Below, in pieces: positions 36,552-44,971 of a stretch of 64,000 nucleotides of DNA (its first letter is position 1; each line of letters opens with the position of its first letter). The notes under the pieces were generated by a model that was not told the origin of the DNA, ran no database searches, and saw only the letters and a program-made list of their open reading frames with translations. The position numbers were made by a program, and so were the translations under genes. Origin of the DNA: Nitrobacter sp051535235 (lineage in GTDB: Bacteria > Pseudomonadota > Alphaproteobacteria > Rhizobiales > Xanthobacteraceae); NCBI RefSeq assembly GCF_051535235.1, contig NZ_JBPPLZ010000007.1, forward strand, positions 62,001 through 126,000. Direction: 5' to 3'.

Positions 36552-37709
36552 TCACAGGATCGCGTGCGGCAGAAAGCGCGACGTGTTGCCCGTGATCGGG
36601 TGCGCGTCCTCGCGGATCGAGAGCCCGCAAGCCCGATCGCCGACGATCCAGCTTCCAATGACCGGATACACGCCTTCAAAGCTTGGGAGGAGCGCCGAGG
36701 CTTGCCGCACGAAACCTTCGCTGCCATAGGGGCCGCTTTGCTGGTCCAGCGCCGTTCCATCGCAGACCAGTTCGACGTTGGCGCCTTCACGGGAGTAGAT
36801 TGGCTTGCGCACATAAGAGCTGCCGAGTCTGCTCACCTCGGCGTCCTCTTCGAAATAGGCGGGCAGCAGGTTGGGGTGGTTGGGAAACATCTCCCACAAT
36901 AACGGCAGAATTCCCTTGTTGGAGAGCACGACCTTCCAGGGCGGCTCGATCCAGCGTGTCGATGCGGTCCGAATCCGGGAGCCGAAGCTGTCGCGCAGCA
37001 TCCATTCCCAGGGGTAGAGTTTGAACGCAAGCTCAATGCGGCGATCGTCGAGATCGACGAATTGGCAGGCGCTGTCCACGCCGATGCTTTCGATCTCCAG
37101 CGAAGTGGTTTGAAGGCCCGCCTGCCGGGCGGTGTCTTCGAGATAGTTCAGCGTCACCGCATCCTCGGGGTTCTCGTAAAGCCCGGTCAGGTGCAGATGG
37201 CCGTTCGGTGCGATCTCGCGCCAACGCGCAATCAGCTTGTCATGGATGGAGTTGAACTGATCGGCTCCGTTCGGGATGATCTGGCGCTCCATCGCCTGCT
37301 CGAGCCAGGTCCATTGAAACACCGCGGCCTCGAACAGCGAGGTGGGCGTATCGGCGTTGTATTCGAGCAGTTTCGCCGGACCCTGACCGCTGAAGCAGAA
37401 GTCGAAGCGGCCGTAGAGCGTGGCGTCGCCGCGCCGCCAGCTATCGGTGAGGATCGGCCAGCAGGCCTGCGGAATCCTGAGGCGGCGCAGCACGCTTTCG
37501 TCATTCATCGCGCGCTTGACCAGTTCGAGGCACATGGAATGGATTTCGCCGGTCGGCGCTTCGATCCCCTGTTCGACTTCCTCGAGCGTGAATGCGTAAT
37601 AGGCGCGCTCGTCCCAGTAACGCTCGCCGTCGAGCGTATGAAACGCGAAGCCTGCGTTCTCGGCCGTGGTTTGCCAGTCATTGCGTTCGGGGCAGACGAT
37701 GCGTTGCAT
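36552..37709 (-). CDS. Glutathionylspermidine synthase-like ATP-grasp ligase (YjfC/YgiC type)
   Basis: A 385-residue ATP-grasp enzyme of the glutathionylspermidine-synthase C-terminal family without the amidase domain. Motifs include YGRFDFCFSGQGPAKLLEYNADTPTSLFEA (about residues 100–130), WKVVLSNKGILPLLWEMFPNHP and SSYVRKPIYSREGANVEL, which hold the ATP and metal ligands. The YgiC/YjfC subgroup is thought to ligate a peptide rather than glutathione to spermidine, but its product is unknown. It is the third gene of an operon with a DUF350 protein and a Ser-rich protein, the same order as E. coli yjfL-yjfM-yjfC. Confidence 0.82.
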   Translation of the reverse strand: MQRIVCPERNDWQTTAENAGFAFHTLDGERYWDERAYYAFTLEEVEQGIEAPTGEIHSMCLELVKRAMNDESVLRRLRIPQACWPILTDSWRRGDATLYGRFDFCFSGQGPAKLLEYNADTPTSLFEAAVFQWTWLEQAMERQIIPNGADQFNSIHDKLIARWREIAPNGHLHLTGLYENPEDAVTLNYLEDTARQAGLQTTSLEIESIGVDSACQFVDLDDRRIELAFKLYPWEWMLRDSFGSRIRTASTRWIEPPWKVVLSNKGILPLLWEMFPNHPNLLPAYFEEDAEVSRLGSSYVRKPIYSREGANVELVCDGTALDQQSGPYGSEGFVRQASALLPSFEGVYPVIGSWIVGDRACGLSIREDAHPITGNTSRFLPHAIL

Positions 37710-37736
37710 GTCGAAGCTCGCAATCCGGAAGGCGGG

Positions 37737-38132
37737 TCAGCCGCCGCCGGAGAAATGAGACGAGATTGCATGGGCGAAGCCGCCGAAGCCTCCGCGTGTG
37801 ATGGGGCCGCCGCCGGTTTCGGAGGATGATGAGGAATGGCTGGAGGAAGAATCTCCGCCGTAATAGCCTGATCGCGACGACCAGCCGCTCCCGTGTCCGC
37901 CGCTCGATGAACCCGAATTGCAGGCCGTAGCGGTCTGACCGGGCGTTGCGGACGCCGCGACGCCGGGACGGTTGGACTCGCAATTGTCGTGCGGCATCAG
38001 CGCATAGGCGCCTGCGCCGACCGCGAGCGTACCCATCACCAGCAGCGCGACACGCCCGGAGCGTTTTGGCGGGGGCGGTTCGAGCGGCGGCAGACGCCGT
38101 TTCCCGAACGGTTCGGCGGGAGGACCAGCCAT
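37737..38132 (-). CDS. Membrane-anchored Ser/Gly-rich protein (YjfM/YgiB-like position)
   Basis: A 131-residue protein with one membrane segment near residues 29–47 (VALLVMGTLAVGAGAYALM), an extracytoplasmic part with two cysteines (NCESN and TACNSG), and a low-complexity tail of Ser and Gly (SSSSHSSSSSETGGG, ending HFSGGG). In E. coli the neighbouring YjfM/YgiB (DUF1190) proteins have a similar layout, so it is a positional counterpart, though sequence similarity cannot be confirmed by eye. The tail is a candidate substrate for the ligase encoded next. It starts two bases after the DUF350 stop codon. Confidence 0.65.
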   Translation of the reverse strand: MAGPPAEPFGKRRLPPLEPPPPKRSGRVALLVMGTLAVGAGAYALMPHDNCESNRPGVAASATPGQTATACNSGSSSGGHGSGWSSRSGYYGGDSSSSHSSSSSETGGGPITRGGFGGFAHAISSHFSGGG

Positions 38133-38134
38133 GG

Positions 38135-38539
38135 TCAATAGACCATCGATGCCGCGTTGACCGCGCCTGCGGCGACCGACGACAGGCCCAGCCAGATCGA
38201 GGGCGCGAGTTCGCCGGCGGCGATCCGGCCTGACAGGTTGGGCACCGGAATTTTCACGATATAGTAGACAGCGATCTGCACGATCAGCGCGATCATGCTC
38301 CAGATCAGGCAGTCGATCACGTTGACGGTGTGCATGATCGCGCTGACCACCGGAATGACGAAGCCGATCAGGCTGAGCCCGAGCGCGATCGCGGCGGCAG
38401 GGTTGTTGTCGCAGATCAGCTTGAATTCGTCGTGCGGCGTGACGCGCGTATAGACGAACAGATACAGCAAGACCGCGATCAGGCCCGTGCAGAAATACAG
38501 CAGGAAGGCCGGCAGCCCGGCCAGCGATTGCAGGATCAT
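38135..38539 (-). CDS. DUF350 family membrane protein (YjfL-like)
   Basis: A 134-residue inner-membrane protein with four hydrophobic segments (about residues 12–31, 49–68, 76–96 and 112–132), including the conserved NNPAAAIALGLSLIGFVIPVVSAI. DUF350 proteins usually occur next to glutathionylspermidine-synthase-like ligases, as here. Its role is unknown. It is the first gene of the triad. Confidence 0.82.
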   Translation of the reverse strand: MILQSLAGLPAFLLYFCTGLIAVLLYLFVYTRVTPHDEFKLICDNNPAAAIALGLSLIGFVIPVVSAIMHTVNVIDCLIWSMIALIVQIAVYYIVKIPVPNLSGRIAAGELAPSIWLGLSSVAAGAVNAASMVY

Positions 38540-38773
38540 GTCAGCCCCCGTGGATAGGCCTCAGCCCGGATCATCAGTCATGCCGTCAGTCGAGACAACC
38601 CGGCGACGGGTTCATGCAGCGAGACGCCCGGCAGGGTAGGGACTTAATATTGAACATCCCTCACCAACCGTCTCCGCTATGCTTCGCCGGTTCACCTCTC
38701 CCGGCGCGAGGGGTGAGAAATTCGACATTCCGATTTCATCTCGGGACAATGAGCCGGGCACAGACCGACAAAC

Positions 38774-38800
38774 AAAAACCCCGCCAATTGCGGCGGGGTC
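38774..38800 (-). terminator. Intrinsic terminator of ctrA
   Basis: Read on the minus strand, CCCCGCC and GGCGGGG pair around a short loop and are followed by a run of five T. It sits 24 bases after the ctrA stop codon. Confidence 0.85.
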
Positions 38801-38824
38801 AGTCTGGGAGGAACGGTGAATTGG

Positions 38825-39526
38825 TCAGGCCGGAATGCGGACGTCGTCCTCATGCGGTTCGCGCAAGACGTAGCCGCGGCCCCAGACCGTCTCGATGAAG
38901 TTGCGTCCTTCGGAGGCGTTGGCAAGCTTCTTGCGCAGCTTGCAGATGAAGACGTCGATGATCTTCAATTCCGGCTCGTCCATGCCGCCATAGAGGTGGT
39001 TGAGGAACATTTCCTTGGTCAGCGTGGTGCCCTTGCGCAAGCTGAGCAGCTCGAGCATCTGGTATTCCTTGCCCGTGAGGTGCACGCGTTGGCCGCCGAC
39101 TTCCACCGTCTTGGTGTCGAGATTGACCACGAGATCGCCGGTCTGGATCACCGACTGGGCATGTCCCTTGGAGCGGCGCACGATCGCATGAATGCGGGCG
39201 ACCAGTTCATCCTTGTGGAAGGGCTTCGTCATGTAGTCGTCGGCGCCGACGCCGAGACCCTTGACCTTGTCCTCGATGCCGGCGAGGCCGGAGAGGATCA
39301 GAATGGGTGTCTTGATCTTGGAGACGCGAAGCTGCTTGAGCACGTCATAACCGGACATGTCGGGCAGGTTCAGGTCGAGAAGGATAATGTCGTAGTCGTA
39401 TAGTTTGCCGAGATCGACGCCTTCTTCGCCGAGATCCGTCGTATAGACGTTGAAACTCTCGGATTTGAGCATCAGCTCAATCGACTGCGCGACGGCGCTA
39501 TCATCCTCAATCAGCAAAACGCGCAT
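38825..39526 (-). CDS. ctrA: Cell-cycle response regulator CtrA
   Basis: A 233-residue OmpR-type DNA-binding response regulator, the master cell-cycle and motility regulator of alphaproteobacteria. Receiver domain: MRVLLIEDDSAVAQSIELML with phospho-Asp51 in IILLDLNLPDMSGYDVL. The DNA-binding winged helix includes GKEYQMLELLSLRKGTTLTKEMFLNHLYGG and FICKLRKKLANASEGRNFIETVWGRGYVL. It is phosphorylated through ChpT (29716). The upstream region has five GANTC methylation sites, a hallmark of cell-cycle-timed ctrA transcription. The C-terminal tail HEDDVRIPA ends in two alanine-like residues suited to ClpXP recognition. Confidence 0.97.
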   Translation of the reverse strand: MRVLLIEDDSAVAQSIELMLKSESFNVYTTDLGEEGVDLGKLYDYDIILLDLNLPDMSGYDVLKQLRVSKIKTPILILSGLAGIEDKVKGLGVGADDYMTKPFHKDELVARIHAIVRRSKGHAQSVIQTGDLVVNLDTKTVEVGGQRVHLTGKEYQMLELLSLRKGTTLTKEMFLNHLYGGMDEPELKIIDVFICKLRKKLANASEGRNFIETVWGRGYVLREPHEDDVRIPA

Positions 39527-39605
39527 GCCAGTCCCCTAATCGTCGCCGCGCCGGGCGTCAGGCCGGCCGCAATACTTGCGGCACTGGAAACGCCTTTAAG
39601 CAACT

Positions 39606-39774
39606 GATTCGGATCCTGACCGCGTATGGTTAACAAAAACTGATTCTGTTGTGCAAGATCAAACGGTGCAATTTTCATCGAATCGCCCTAAGATGTTGCA
39701 TAGAAGCAGCTTTTCCTACCCGCTTGCGCTCAGGTTCCACATTAAGAGCCAGACCTAACCGACTCCCGCGACTC
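39606..39774. promoter_or_regulatory. Cluster of five GANTC (CcrM) sites upstream of ctrA
   Basis: GANTC occurs at 39606–39610, 39642–39646, 39680–39684, 39761–39765 and 39770–39774. Chance predicts fewer than one such site in 170 bases of random sequence. In Caulobacter a GANTC site in the ctrA promoter links transcription to replication fork passage. The region lies between ctrA (leftward) and fliI (rightward). Confidence 0.65.
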
Positions 39775-39840
39775 GCCTTCATCCTGAAGACAGGCGCGCT
39801 CAGTCACCAAAGACAATGACGCAATGATTAACGATGCGGG

Positions 39841-39855
39841 TAAACACGAGGTTAA
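39841..39855 (+). promoter_or_regulatory. CtrA-like box upstream of fliI
   Basis: TAAA-N7-TTAA, one mismatch from the CtrA consensus TTAA-N7-TTAA, centred about 47 bases before the fliI ATG. It is a candidate site through which CtrA controls fliIJ. Confidence 0.45.
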
Positions 39856-39894
39856 AGGGGGTCTGCTAGTGCGAGGAAACTTAAGGTTTTCGCG

Positions 39895-41220
39895 ATGAAG
39901 GGCCTCGCCGAGCAACTCGGCGATATCGAGCGCGTCAATACTTATGGCCGCGTGGTCGGCGTGCGCGGGCTCATGGTGGAGATTGCAGGCCCCATTCACG
40001 CGATGTCGGTCGGGGCTCGCATCGTGATCGAGACCGGCGGCGACCGCGTCATTCCGGCGGAGGTGGTCGGCTTCAGCGGCGACAATGCCGTGGTTATGCC
40101 ATTCGCCGGCCTCGACGGGGTGCGGCGCGGCTGCCGCGCCGTGATCGCCAATGCCTCCAGTCAGGTGCGTCCTTCGGCCGCGTGGCTCGGCCGCGTTCTC
40201 AACGCCATGGGCGAGCCGATCGACGGCAAGGGGCCATTGTCACAGGGGCCAGTGCCGGTGCCGTTCCGCAATTCGCCGCCGCCGGCGCATTCGCGCAGGC
40301 GAGTGGGCAAGCCGCTCGATCTCGGCGTACGCGCGCTGAACACGTTTTTGACCTGCTGCCGCGGCCAGCGGCTCGGTATCTTCGCTGGTTCCGGCGTCGG
40401 CAAATCGGTGCTGCTGTCGATGCTGGCGCGCAACGCGGACGCCGACGTGTCGGTGATCGGACTGGTCGGCGAACGCGGCCGCGAGGTGCAGGAATTCCTG
40501 CAGGACGATCTCGGCGAGGAAGGACTCGCGCGATCCGTGGTCGTGGTCGCGACCTCCGACGAGCCCGCCTTGATGCGGCGGCAGGCTGCCTATCTGACGC
40601 TCGCCATCGCGGAATATTTCCGCGACGAAGGCAAGGACGTCATGTGCATGATGGATTCGGTGACGCGGTTTGCGATGGCGCAGCGCGAAATCGGATTGTC
40701 GACCGGCGAGCCGCCGACCACGAAAGGCTACACGCCGACAGTGTTCACCGAACTGCCCAAACTCCTGGAGCGCGCCGGCCCCGGCGCCGACAAGGGGACC
40801 ATCACCGGCATTTTCACGGTGCTGGTGGATGGCGACGACCACAACGAACCTGTGGCGGACGCGGTGCGCGGCATTCTCGACGGCCACATCGTGATGGAGC
40901 GGGCCATCGCCGAGCGCGGCCGTTATCCCGCGATCAACGTCCTGAAGTCGGTGTCGCGCACCATGCCGAAATCCGCCGATCCGGCCTTCCTGCCGGTGAT
41001 CACGCGCGGGCGGCAGGTGATGGCCACCTATTCCGACATGGAGGAACTGATCCGCCTCGGCGCCTACCGGGCGGGTTCCAACGCCGAGGTCGACGAGGCG
41101 ATCCGGCTCAATCCTGTTCTGGAGGATTTTTTGCGCCAGGCCAAGGACGAGGTGACCAGCATCGAGGACGGCTATCTGCGGTTGCAGCAAATCCTTAAGA
41201 CCTTGGAAACGGAAAGCTAA
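39895..41220 (+). CDS. fliI: Flagellum-specific ATPase FliI
   Basis: A 441-residue ATPase of the flagellar type III export apparatus, related to the F1 beta subunit. Walker A is GIFAGSGVGKSVLLSML near residue 161; the catalytic region includes GLVGERGREVQEF, MCMMDSVTRFAMAQREIG and GEPPTTKGYTPTVF. It drives unfolding and loading of export substrates at the membrane with FliJ, encoded next. Length is normal. It is transcribed divergently from ctrA. Confidence 0.95.
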   Translation: MKGLAEQLGDIERVNTYGRVVGVRGLMVEIAGPIHAMSVGARIVIETGGDRVIPAEVVGFSGDNAVVMPFAGLDGVRRGCRAVIANASSQVRPSAAWLGRVLNAMGEPIDGKGPLSQGPVPVPFRNSPPPAHSRRRVGKPLDLGVRALNTFLTCCRGQRLGIFAGSGVGKSVLLSMLARNADADVSVIGLVGERGREVQEFLQDDLGEEGLARSVVVVATSDEPALMRRQAAYLTLAIAEYFRDEGKDVMCMMDSVTRFAMAQREIGLSTGEPPTTKGYTPTVFTELPKLLERAGPGADKGTITGIFTVLVDGDDHNEPVADAVRGILDGHIVMERAIAERGRYPAINVLKSVSRTMPKSADPAFLPVITRGRQVMATYSDMEELIRLGAYRAGSNAEVDEAIRLNPVLEDFLRQAKDEVTSIEDGYLRLQQILKTLETES

Positions 41221-41325
41221 CTTTGTCGGGTCATCATCCGCTTGTTATCAGAGAGGTGCCGGCGAGGCCCGCAAGCGGTGCCAGTGTGTCCTGCTCGGAT
41301 AGGACTTCTGGAGGAGTACGAGTCG

Positions 41326-41748
41326 ATGAAGTCGCGTGAAACGCTGATCCGTCTGAGAAAATTCCAGGTCGAGGAGAAGCGACGGAGGGTGGCCCAGATC
41401 GAGAGCATGATCGCTGACTTCCAGCGCATGTCGGTCGATCTGGAGCGTGAGATCGAAATCGAGCAGGAGCGCGCGGGGATCAACGATCCAGCGCACTTCG
41501 CCTATCCGACCTATGCCAAGGCGGCGATCCAGCGCCGCGAAAACCTGACCCGCTCGGCGGACGAATTGCGCGTCCAGCTCGAAGAAGCCAGGATAAACCT
41601 TGCGGAAGCCTTCGAGGAACTGAAGAAGGTCGAGTTGCTGGACGAGCGGGATCAGGCGCGCGAGCGCGCGGAAGAGAGCGCCCGCGAGCAGGCCGATCTC
41701 GACAGCATCGGTTTGATGCGGGCGCGCATGAACGCCGCCATTGCCTGA
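41326..41748 (+). CDS. fliJ: Flagellar export protein FliJ
   Basis: A 140-residue coiled-coil chaperone/stalk protein that works with FliI. It is almost wholly helical with heptads (LIRLRKFQVEEKRRRVAQIESMIADFQRM onward) and ends in an Ala-rich helix. The ATG at 41326 follows the ribosome binding site GGAGGAG; an earlier start would add unconserved residues. The gene is 105 bases downstream of fliI, the usual order. Confidence 0.87.
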   Translation: MKSRETLIRLRKFQVEEKRRRVAQIESMIADFQRMSVDLEREIEIEQERAGINDPAHFAYPTYAKAAIQRRENLTRSADELRVQLEEARINLAEAFEELKKVELLDERDQARERAEESAREQADLDSIGLMRARMNAAIA

Positions 41749-41777
41749 ACCGCAGGTCGAGAATTCACATTTGTCGA

Positions 41778-41804
41778 AACCCGGGCCGCGTTGCCCGGGT
41801 TTTG
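41778..41804 (+). terminator. Intrinsic terminator after fliJ
   Basis: Arms AACCCGGGC and GCCCGGGTT surround the loop CGCGTT, followed by TTTG. It begins 30 bases after the fliJ stop codon. Confidence 0.85.
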
Positions 41805-41907
41805 TTATGTGCGAGGCCTGCACCTCGATCACGAGGCAGGGCAACGATGCTGGATTGGCCTGAACTGGACTGGAGACCGGTGCGCCGACGTTTCATTGGC
41901 GCAAAAG

Positions 41908-41934
41908 AAAACGCCCGTGGGGGGCGGGCGTTTT
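41908..41934. terminator. Bidirectional hairpin terminator
   Basis: AAAACGCCCG and CGGGCGTTTT arms flank a G-rich loop. With A-runs and T-runs on both sides it can end transcription from either direction, most usefully for the minus-strand gene at 42030. Confidence 0.8.
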
Positions 41935-42029
41935 CCATCGTAGTCCACTTGGGGTGAGTGGGGTCCTCTACGACTCACGCGGCGACTTCGGGGGGCAATG
42001 TAAAGAAGCCTCGTGATTCCTTAAATTCA

Positions 42030-42230
42030 TCAGCGAACCACCATTGTGTCGGAACTTGTGATCGCCATCGGCTTGCCGACCTTGATGACGCGGGCAGTCT
42101 GCGTAAAGCCGTCGTCGGCATTCATACGCGCCGAAATGGCAAAACCGGCTACCGCGATCCCTGCGACGAGAGCGACCACCACGATCTTCAGGTGGGTCAT
42201 CCGATCCGCGCTGTAAATCGAGTGGTTCAT
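42030..42230 (-). CDS. Small single-pass membrane protein under a stress promoter
   Basis: A 66-residue protein with one membrane segment (residues 16–34, VVVALVAGIAVAGFAISA) and a short extracytoplasmic tail (GFTQTARVIKVGKPMAITSSDTMVVR). I recognise no family. A GGAAC-N17-CGTT promoter lies about 80 bases upstream, so it is likely part of the EcfG general stress response. It has its own hairpin terminator at 41908–41934. It lies alone between fliJ and flhA and need not be a flagellar gene. Confidence 0.7.
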   Translation of the reverse strand: MNHSIYSADRMTHLKIVVVALVAGIAVAGFAISARMNADDGFTQTARVIKVGKPMAITSSDTMVVR

Positions 42231-42310
42231 TGGAAGCCTCCCGGCGTTAAACTTCCTTTGGAGATGTGTCTCGGTCGTCCGTCTACAGGTTCATGGTTTC
42301 GCGCCCTTAA

Positions 42311-42336
42311 AACGTAGGAAGCGCCCGCGACGTTCC
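42311..42336 (-). promoter_or_regulatory. EcfG-type general stress promoter
   Basis: On the minus strand GGAAC (42336–42332) and CGTT (42314–42311) are 17 bases apart, matching the EcfG consensus of Rhizobiales. It faces the gene at 42030–42230, with a predicted leader of about 70 bases. A separate perfect palindrome, TTTAACGTTAAA, is at 42436–42447 with no assigned role. Confidence 0.7.
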
Positions 42337-42552
42337 GAAGAGGCCATCACAAAGCCGTGAAAAGGTGTGAAGCTGCGCGATCAAATCGCCCCGAAACCTG
42401 CCCATCAATTGGTGATTATGCAATTGTTTCAGCGTTTTAACGTTAAACCTCCGTTGGATCGCGTGGCCGGCAGTCGGTTTCGGCCAGTCAGATTTAAATC
42501 ACTTGTCTGATGCCAAAATGCCGCATCCCCCGCGACCGCGATTCGGCGGCGA

Positions 42553-44685
42553 TCAGATGCTGCCGACGGTCTTGAGCCGGGCACGCGGATGGATTTCCGC
42601 TTGCGAGAGCACGGGGGTCTGGGCGCGGAACCGCTCGACCAGAGAACGGACGAACGGCCGGATCGCGGCCGAGGTTACCAGCACCGGCGCTTCGCCTTCG
42701 CGGGCCGCCTGTTCGAAGCGGTCGCGCACCGCGGTCATGAATTCGGACAGCTTCGAGGGCTGCATCGCAAGGCTGCGCTCTTCGCCCTGGCCGATGATGG
42801 ATTCGGCAAAAGCCTGCTCCCATTTCGCCGACAGCGCGACCAGCGGCAGGTAGCCGTTGACCGAGGTGTTCTGGGCGCAGATCTGGCGCGCGAGGCGGGC
42901 GCGCACATGTTCGACCAGCGTCGTCGGGTTTCGCGAGAAGGCCAGCGCGTCGGCGATGCCTTCCAGGATCGTGGAGAGATCGCGCACCGAGATGCGCTCG
43001 GCAAGCAGCAGTTGGAGCACGCGCTGGATGCCGGAGATCGTGATCTGGGCGGGAACGATGTCCTTGACCAGTTCGCCTTGTTCCTTGGGCAGATCCTTCA
43101 GAAGTTTCTGCACCTCGCCGTAGGAGAGCAGGTCCGACATGTTGGTCTTGAGCAGTTCGGTGAGGTGGGTCGAAACCACGGTCGCGGAATCGACGACTGT
43201 ATATCCTTTCAGCGAAGCCTCTTCCTTCAGTGAGGCATCGACCCAGGTCGCCGGCAACCCGAAGGTCGGCTCGGTCGTGTGGATACCGGGGACGTCGACC
43301 TGATCGCCGGAAGGGTCCATTACCATGTACTGGTTCGGCCAGATCCGGCCGGAGCCGGCGTCGACCTCCTTGATTTTAATGATGTACGTGTTGGCCTCGA
43401 GCTGCACGTTGTCGAGGATCCGCACCGCCGGCATCACGAATCCCATCTCGATCGCCAGCGACCGGCGCAGTGCCTTGATCTGCTCGGTGAGTCGATCCTG
43501 GCCATCCGGGCCGTTGACCAGCGGCAACAGCGCATAACCCAGTTCGATCTTCAGATCGTCGATCTTCAACGCCGTCGAAATTGGCTCCTCGGCGGCCGCC
43601 TGCGTCGCCGCGGCCTTCGCTTCGGAGGATGCCGCCGCTTGCGCTTCCGCCGCCGCGATGCTGTGACGTTTTCGCGAAGTCCAGGCCAGCGCCGCGGCGC
43701 CGCCGCCAAGTGCGAGGAACGGCAACATCGGAATGCCCGGCAATATTGCCAGCATCAGCATCACGCCGGCGGACATGCCGAGCGCCTGCGGATAGCCGGA
43801 GAGCTGTTTCATCAACGCCTTGTCGGCGGCACCGGTGACGGCGGCCTTGGAGACCAGAAGACCGGCGGCGGTGGAGACGATCAGCGCCGGAATTTGCGTG
43901 ACAAGGCCGTCGCCGACGGTCAGCAGGGTGTAGCTGTGCGCCGCATCGGCGAAGCTCAGGCCCTGCTGTGCTATGCCGATGATCATGCCGCCGATGATGT
44001 TGATGAAGACGACGAGCAGGCCGGCGACCGCATCTCCGCGCACGAACTTCGAAGCGCCGTCCATGGCGCCGAAGAAGCCGCTTTCGTCCTCCAGCGCTTT
44101 GCGCCGTTCCTTGGCGGTCTTCTCGTCGATCAGGCCGGCGGAAAGGTCGGCGTCGATCGCCATCTGCTTGCCCGGCATGGAGTCGAGCTGGAAGCGCGCC
44201 GCCACCTCGGCGATGCGGCCGGAGCCCTTGGTGATGACCACAAAGTTCACGATCACCAGGATCGCGAATACGATGATGCCGATGACGAAGTTGCCGCCCA
44301 TCACGAAGTTGCCGAACGCCTCGATGACGTGACCGGCGGCGGCCGAGCCTTCGTGCCCATGTGACAGGATCAACCGCGTCGAGGCGAGGTTGAGCGACAG
44401 CCGCAGCATGGTCGCAATCAGCAGCACGGTCGGAAAAGATGAAAACTCCAGCGGCGCCTGGATGAACAGCGCGGTCATCAGGATCAGAATCGACAGTGTG
44501 ATCGAGATCGCCAGAAACAGGTCGAGGATGACAGACGGCAGCGGCAGGATCAGGACCACAAGAATGGTCAGGATCCCGAAGGCGAGCGCGAGATCGCCGC
44601 GCCGCAGCATGGTCCCGATCTGGCTGAAGCTCGGAAAACCCGAGACCGAGACCTCCGCCCCCTGACCCGCCGTGATGCCCGCCAT
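42553..44685 (-). CDS. flhA: Flagellar export gate protein FlhA
   Basis: A 710-residue integral membrane protein of the flagellar type III export gate. The N-terminal half has about eight membrane segments (starting LALAFGILTILVVLILPLPSVIL) with the conserved FFIPA-like cytoplasmic loop FQLDSMPGKQMAIDADLSAGLIDEKTAKERR. The C-terminal half is the cytoplasmic platform that docks chaperone-substrate complexes. The ATG at 44685 is chosen because the residues encoded upstream of it are not hydrophobic or conserved. A CtrA-like box lies about 190 bases upstream of this start. Confidence 0.95.
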   Translation of the reverse strand: MAGITAGQGAEVSVSGFPSFSQIGTMLRRGDLALAFGILTILVVLILPLPSVILDLFLAISITLSILILMTALFIQAPLEFSSFPTVLLIATMLRLSLNLASTRLILSHGHEGSAAAGHVIEAFGNFVMGGNFVIGIIVFAILVIVNFVVITKGSGRIAEVAARFQLDSMPGKQMAIDADLSAGLIDEKTAKERRKALEDESGFFGAMDGASKFVRGDAVAGLLVVFINIIGGMIIGIAQQGLSFADAAHSYTLLTVGDGLVTQIPALIVSTAAGLLVSKAAVTGAADKALMKQLSGYPQALGMSAGVMLMLAILPGIPMLPFLALGGGAAALAWTSRKRHSIAAAEAQAAASSEAKAAATQAAAEEPISTALKIDDLKIELGYALLPLVNGPDGQDRLTEQIKALRRSLAIEMGFVMPAVRILDNVQLEANTYIIKIKEVDAGSGRIWPNQYMVMDPSGDQVDVPGIHTTEPTFGLPATWVDASLKEEASLKGYTVVDSATVVSTHLTELLKTNMSDLLSYGEVQKLLKDLPKEQGELVKDIVPAQITISGIQRVLQLLLAERISVRDLSTILEGIADALAFSRNPTTLVEHVRARLARQICAQNTSVNGYLPLVALSAKWEQAFAESIIGQGEERSLAMQPSKLSEFMTAVRDRFEQAAREGEAPVLVTSAAIRPFVRSLVERFRAQTPVLSQAEIHPRARLKTVGSI

Positions 44686-44865
44686 CGTCGCCGTTTCCCC
44701 TCGCGAATGCCGTTCGCGCGCCCCGAGCGTCTGCGCGGCGGCCGAAGGGCCGCCGTTCCGTAAGTGGGGTACCGCACTGGCGTCCACGGGATCCTCCCGT
44801 TTTACGCGGCTGACGACACTCGACTTCACCCGGATTCCACCCGGCAAAATTTGCCCAGCGTATGG

Positions 44866-44880
44866 TTAGCGAAGGGTTAA
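44866..44880 (-). promoter_or_regulatory. CtrA-like box upstream of flhA
   Basis: TTAG-N7-TTAA, one mismatch from TTAA-N7-TTAA, 181 bases before the flhA ATG. Its distance allows a promoter with a long leader; it also lies upstream of the TonB receptor on the other strand. Confidence 0.4.
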
Positions 44881-44971
44881 CGTTTCCGGTGGAGACACCG
44901 GTTTTTGACCGCTGCGGATGGGAGCGGGTGCGGGCAGCAGCCGGCGGCGGGTCAATCCGTGCGGCGATTTT

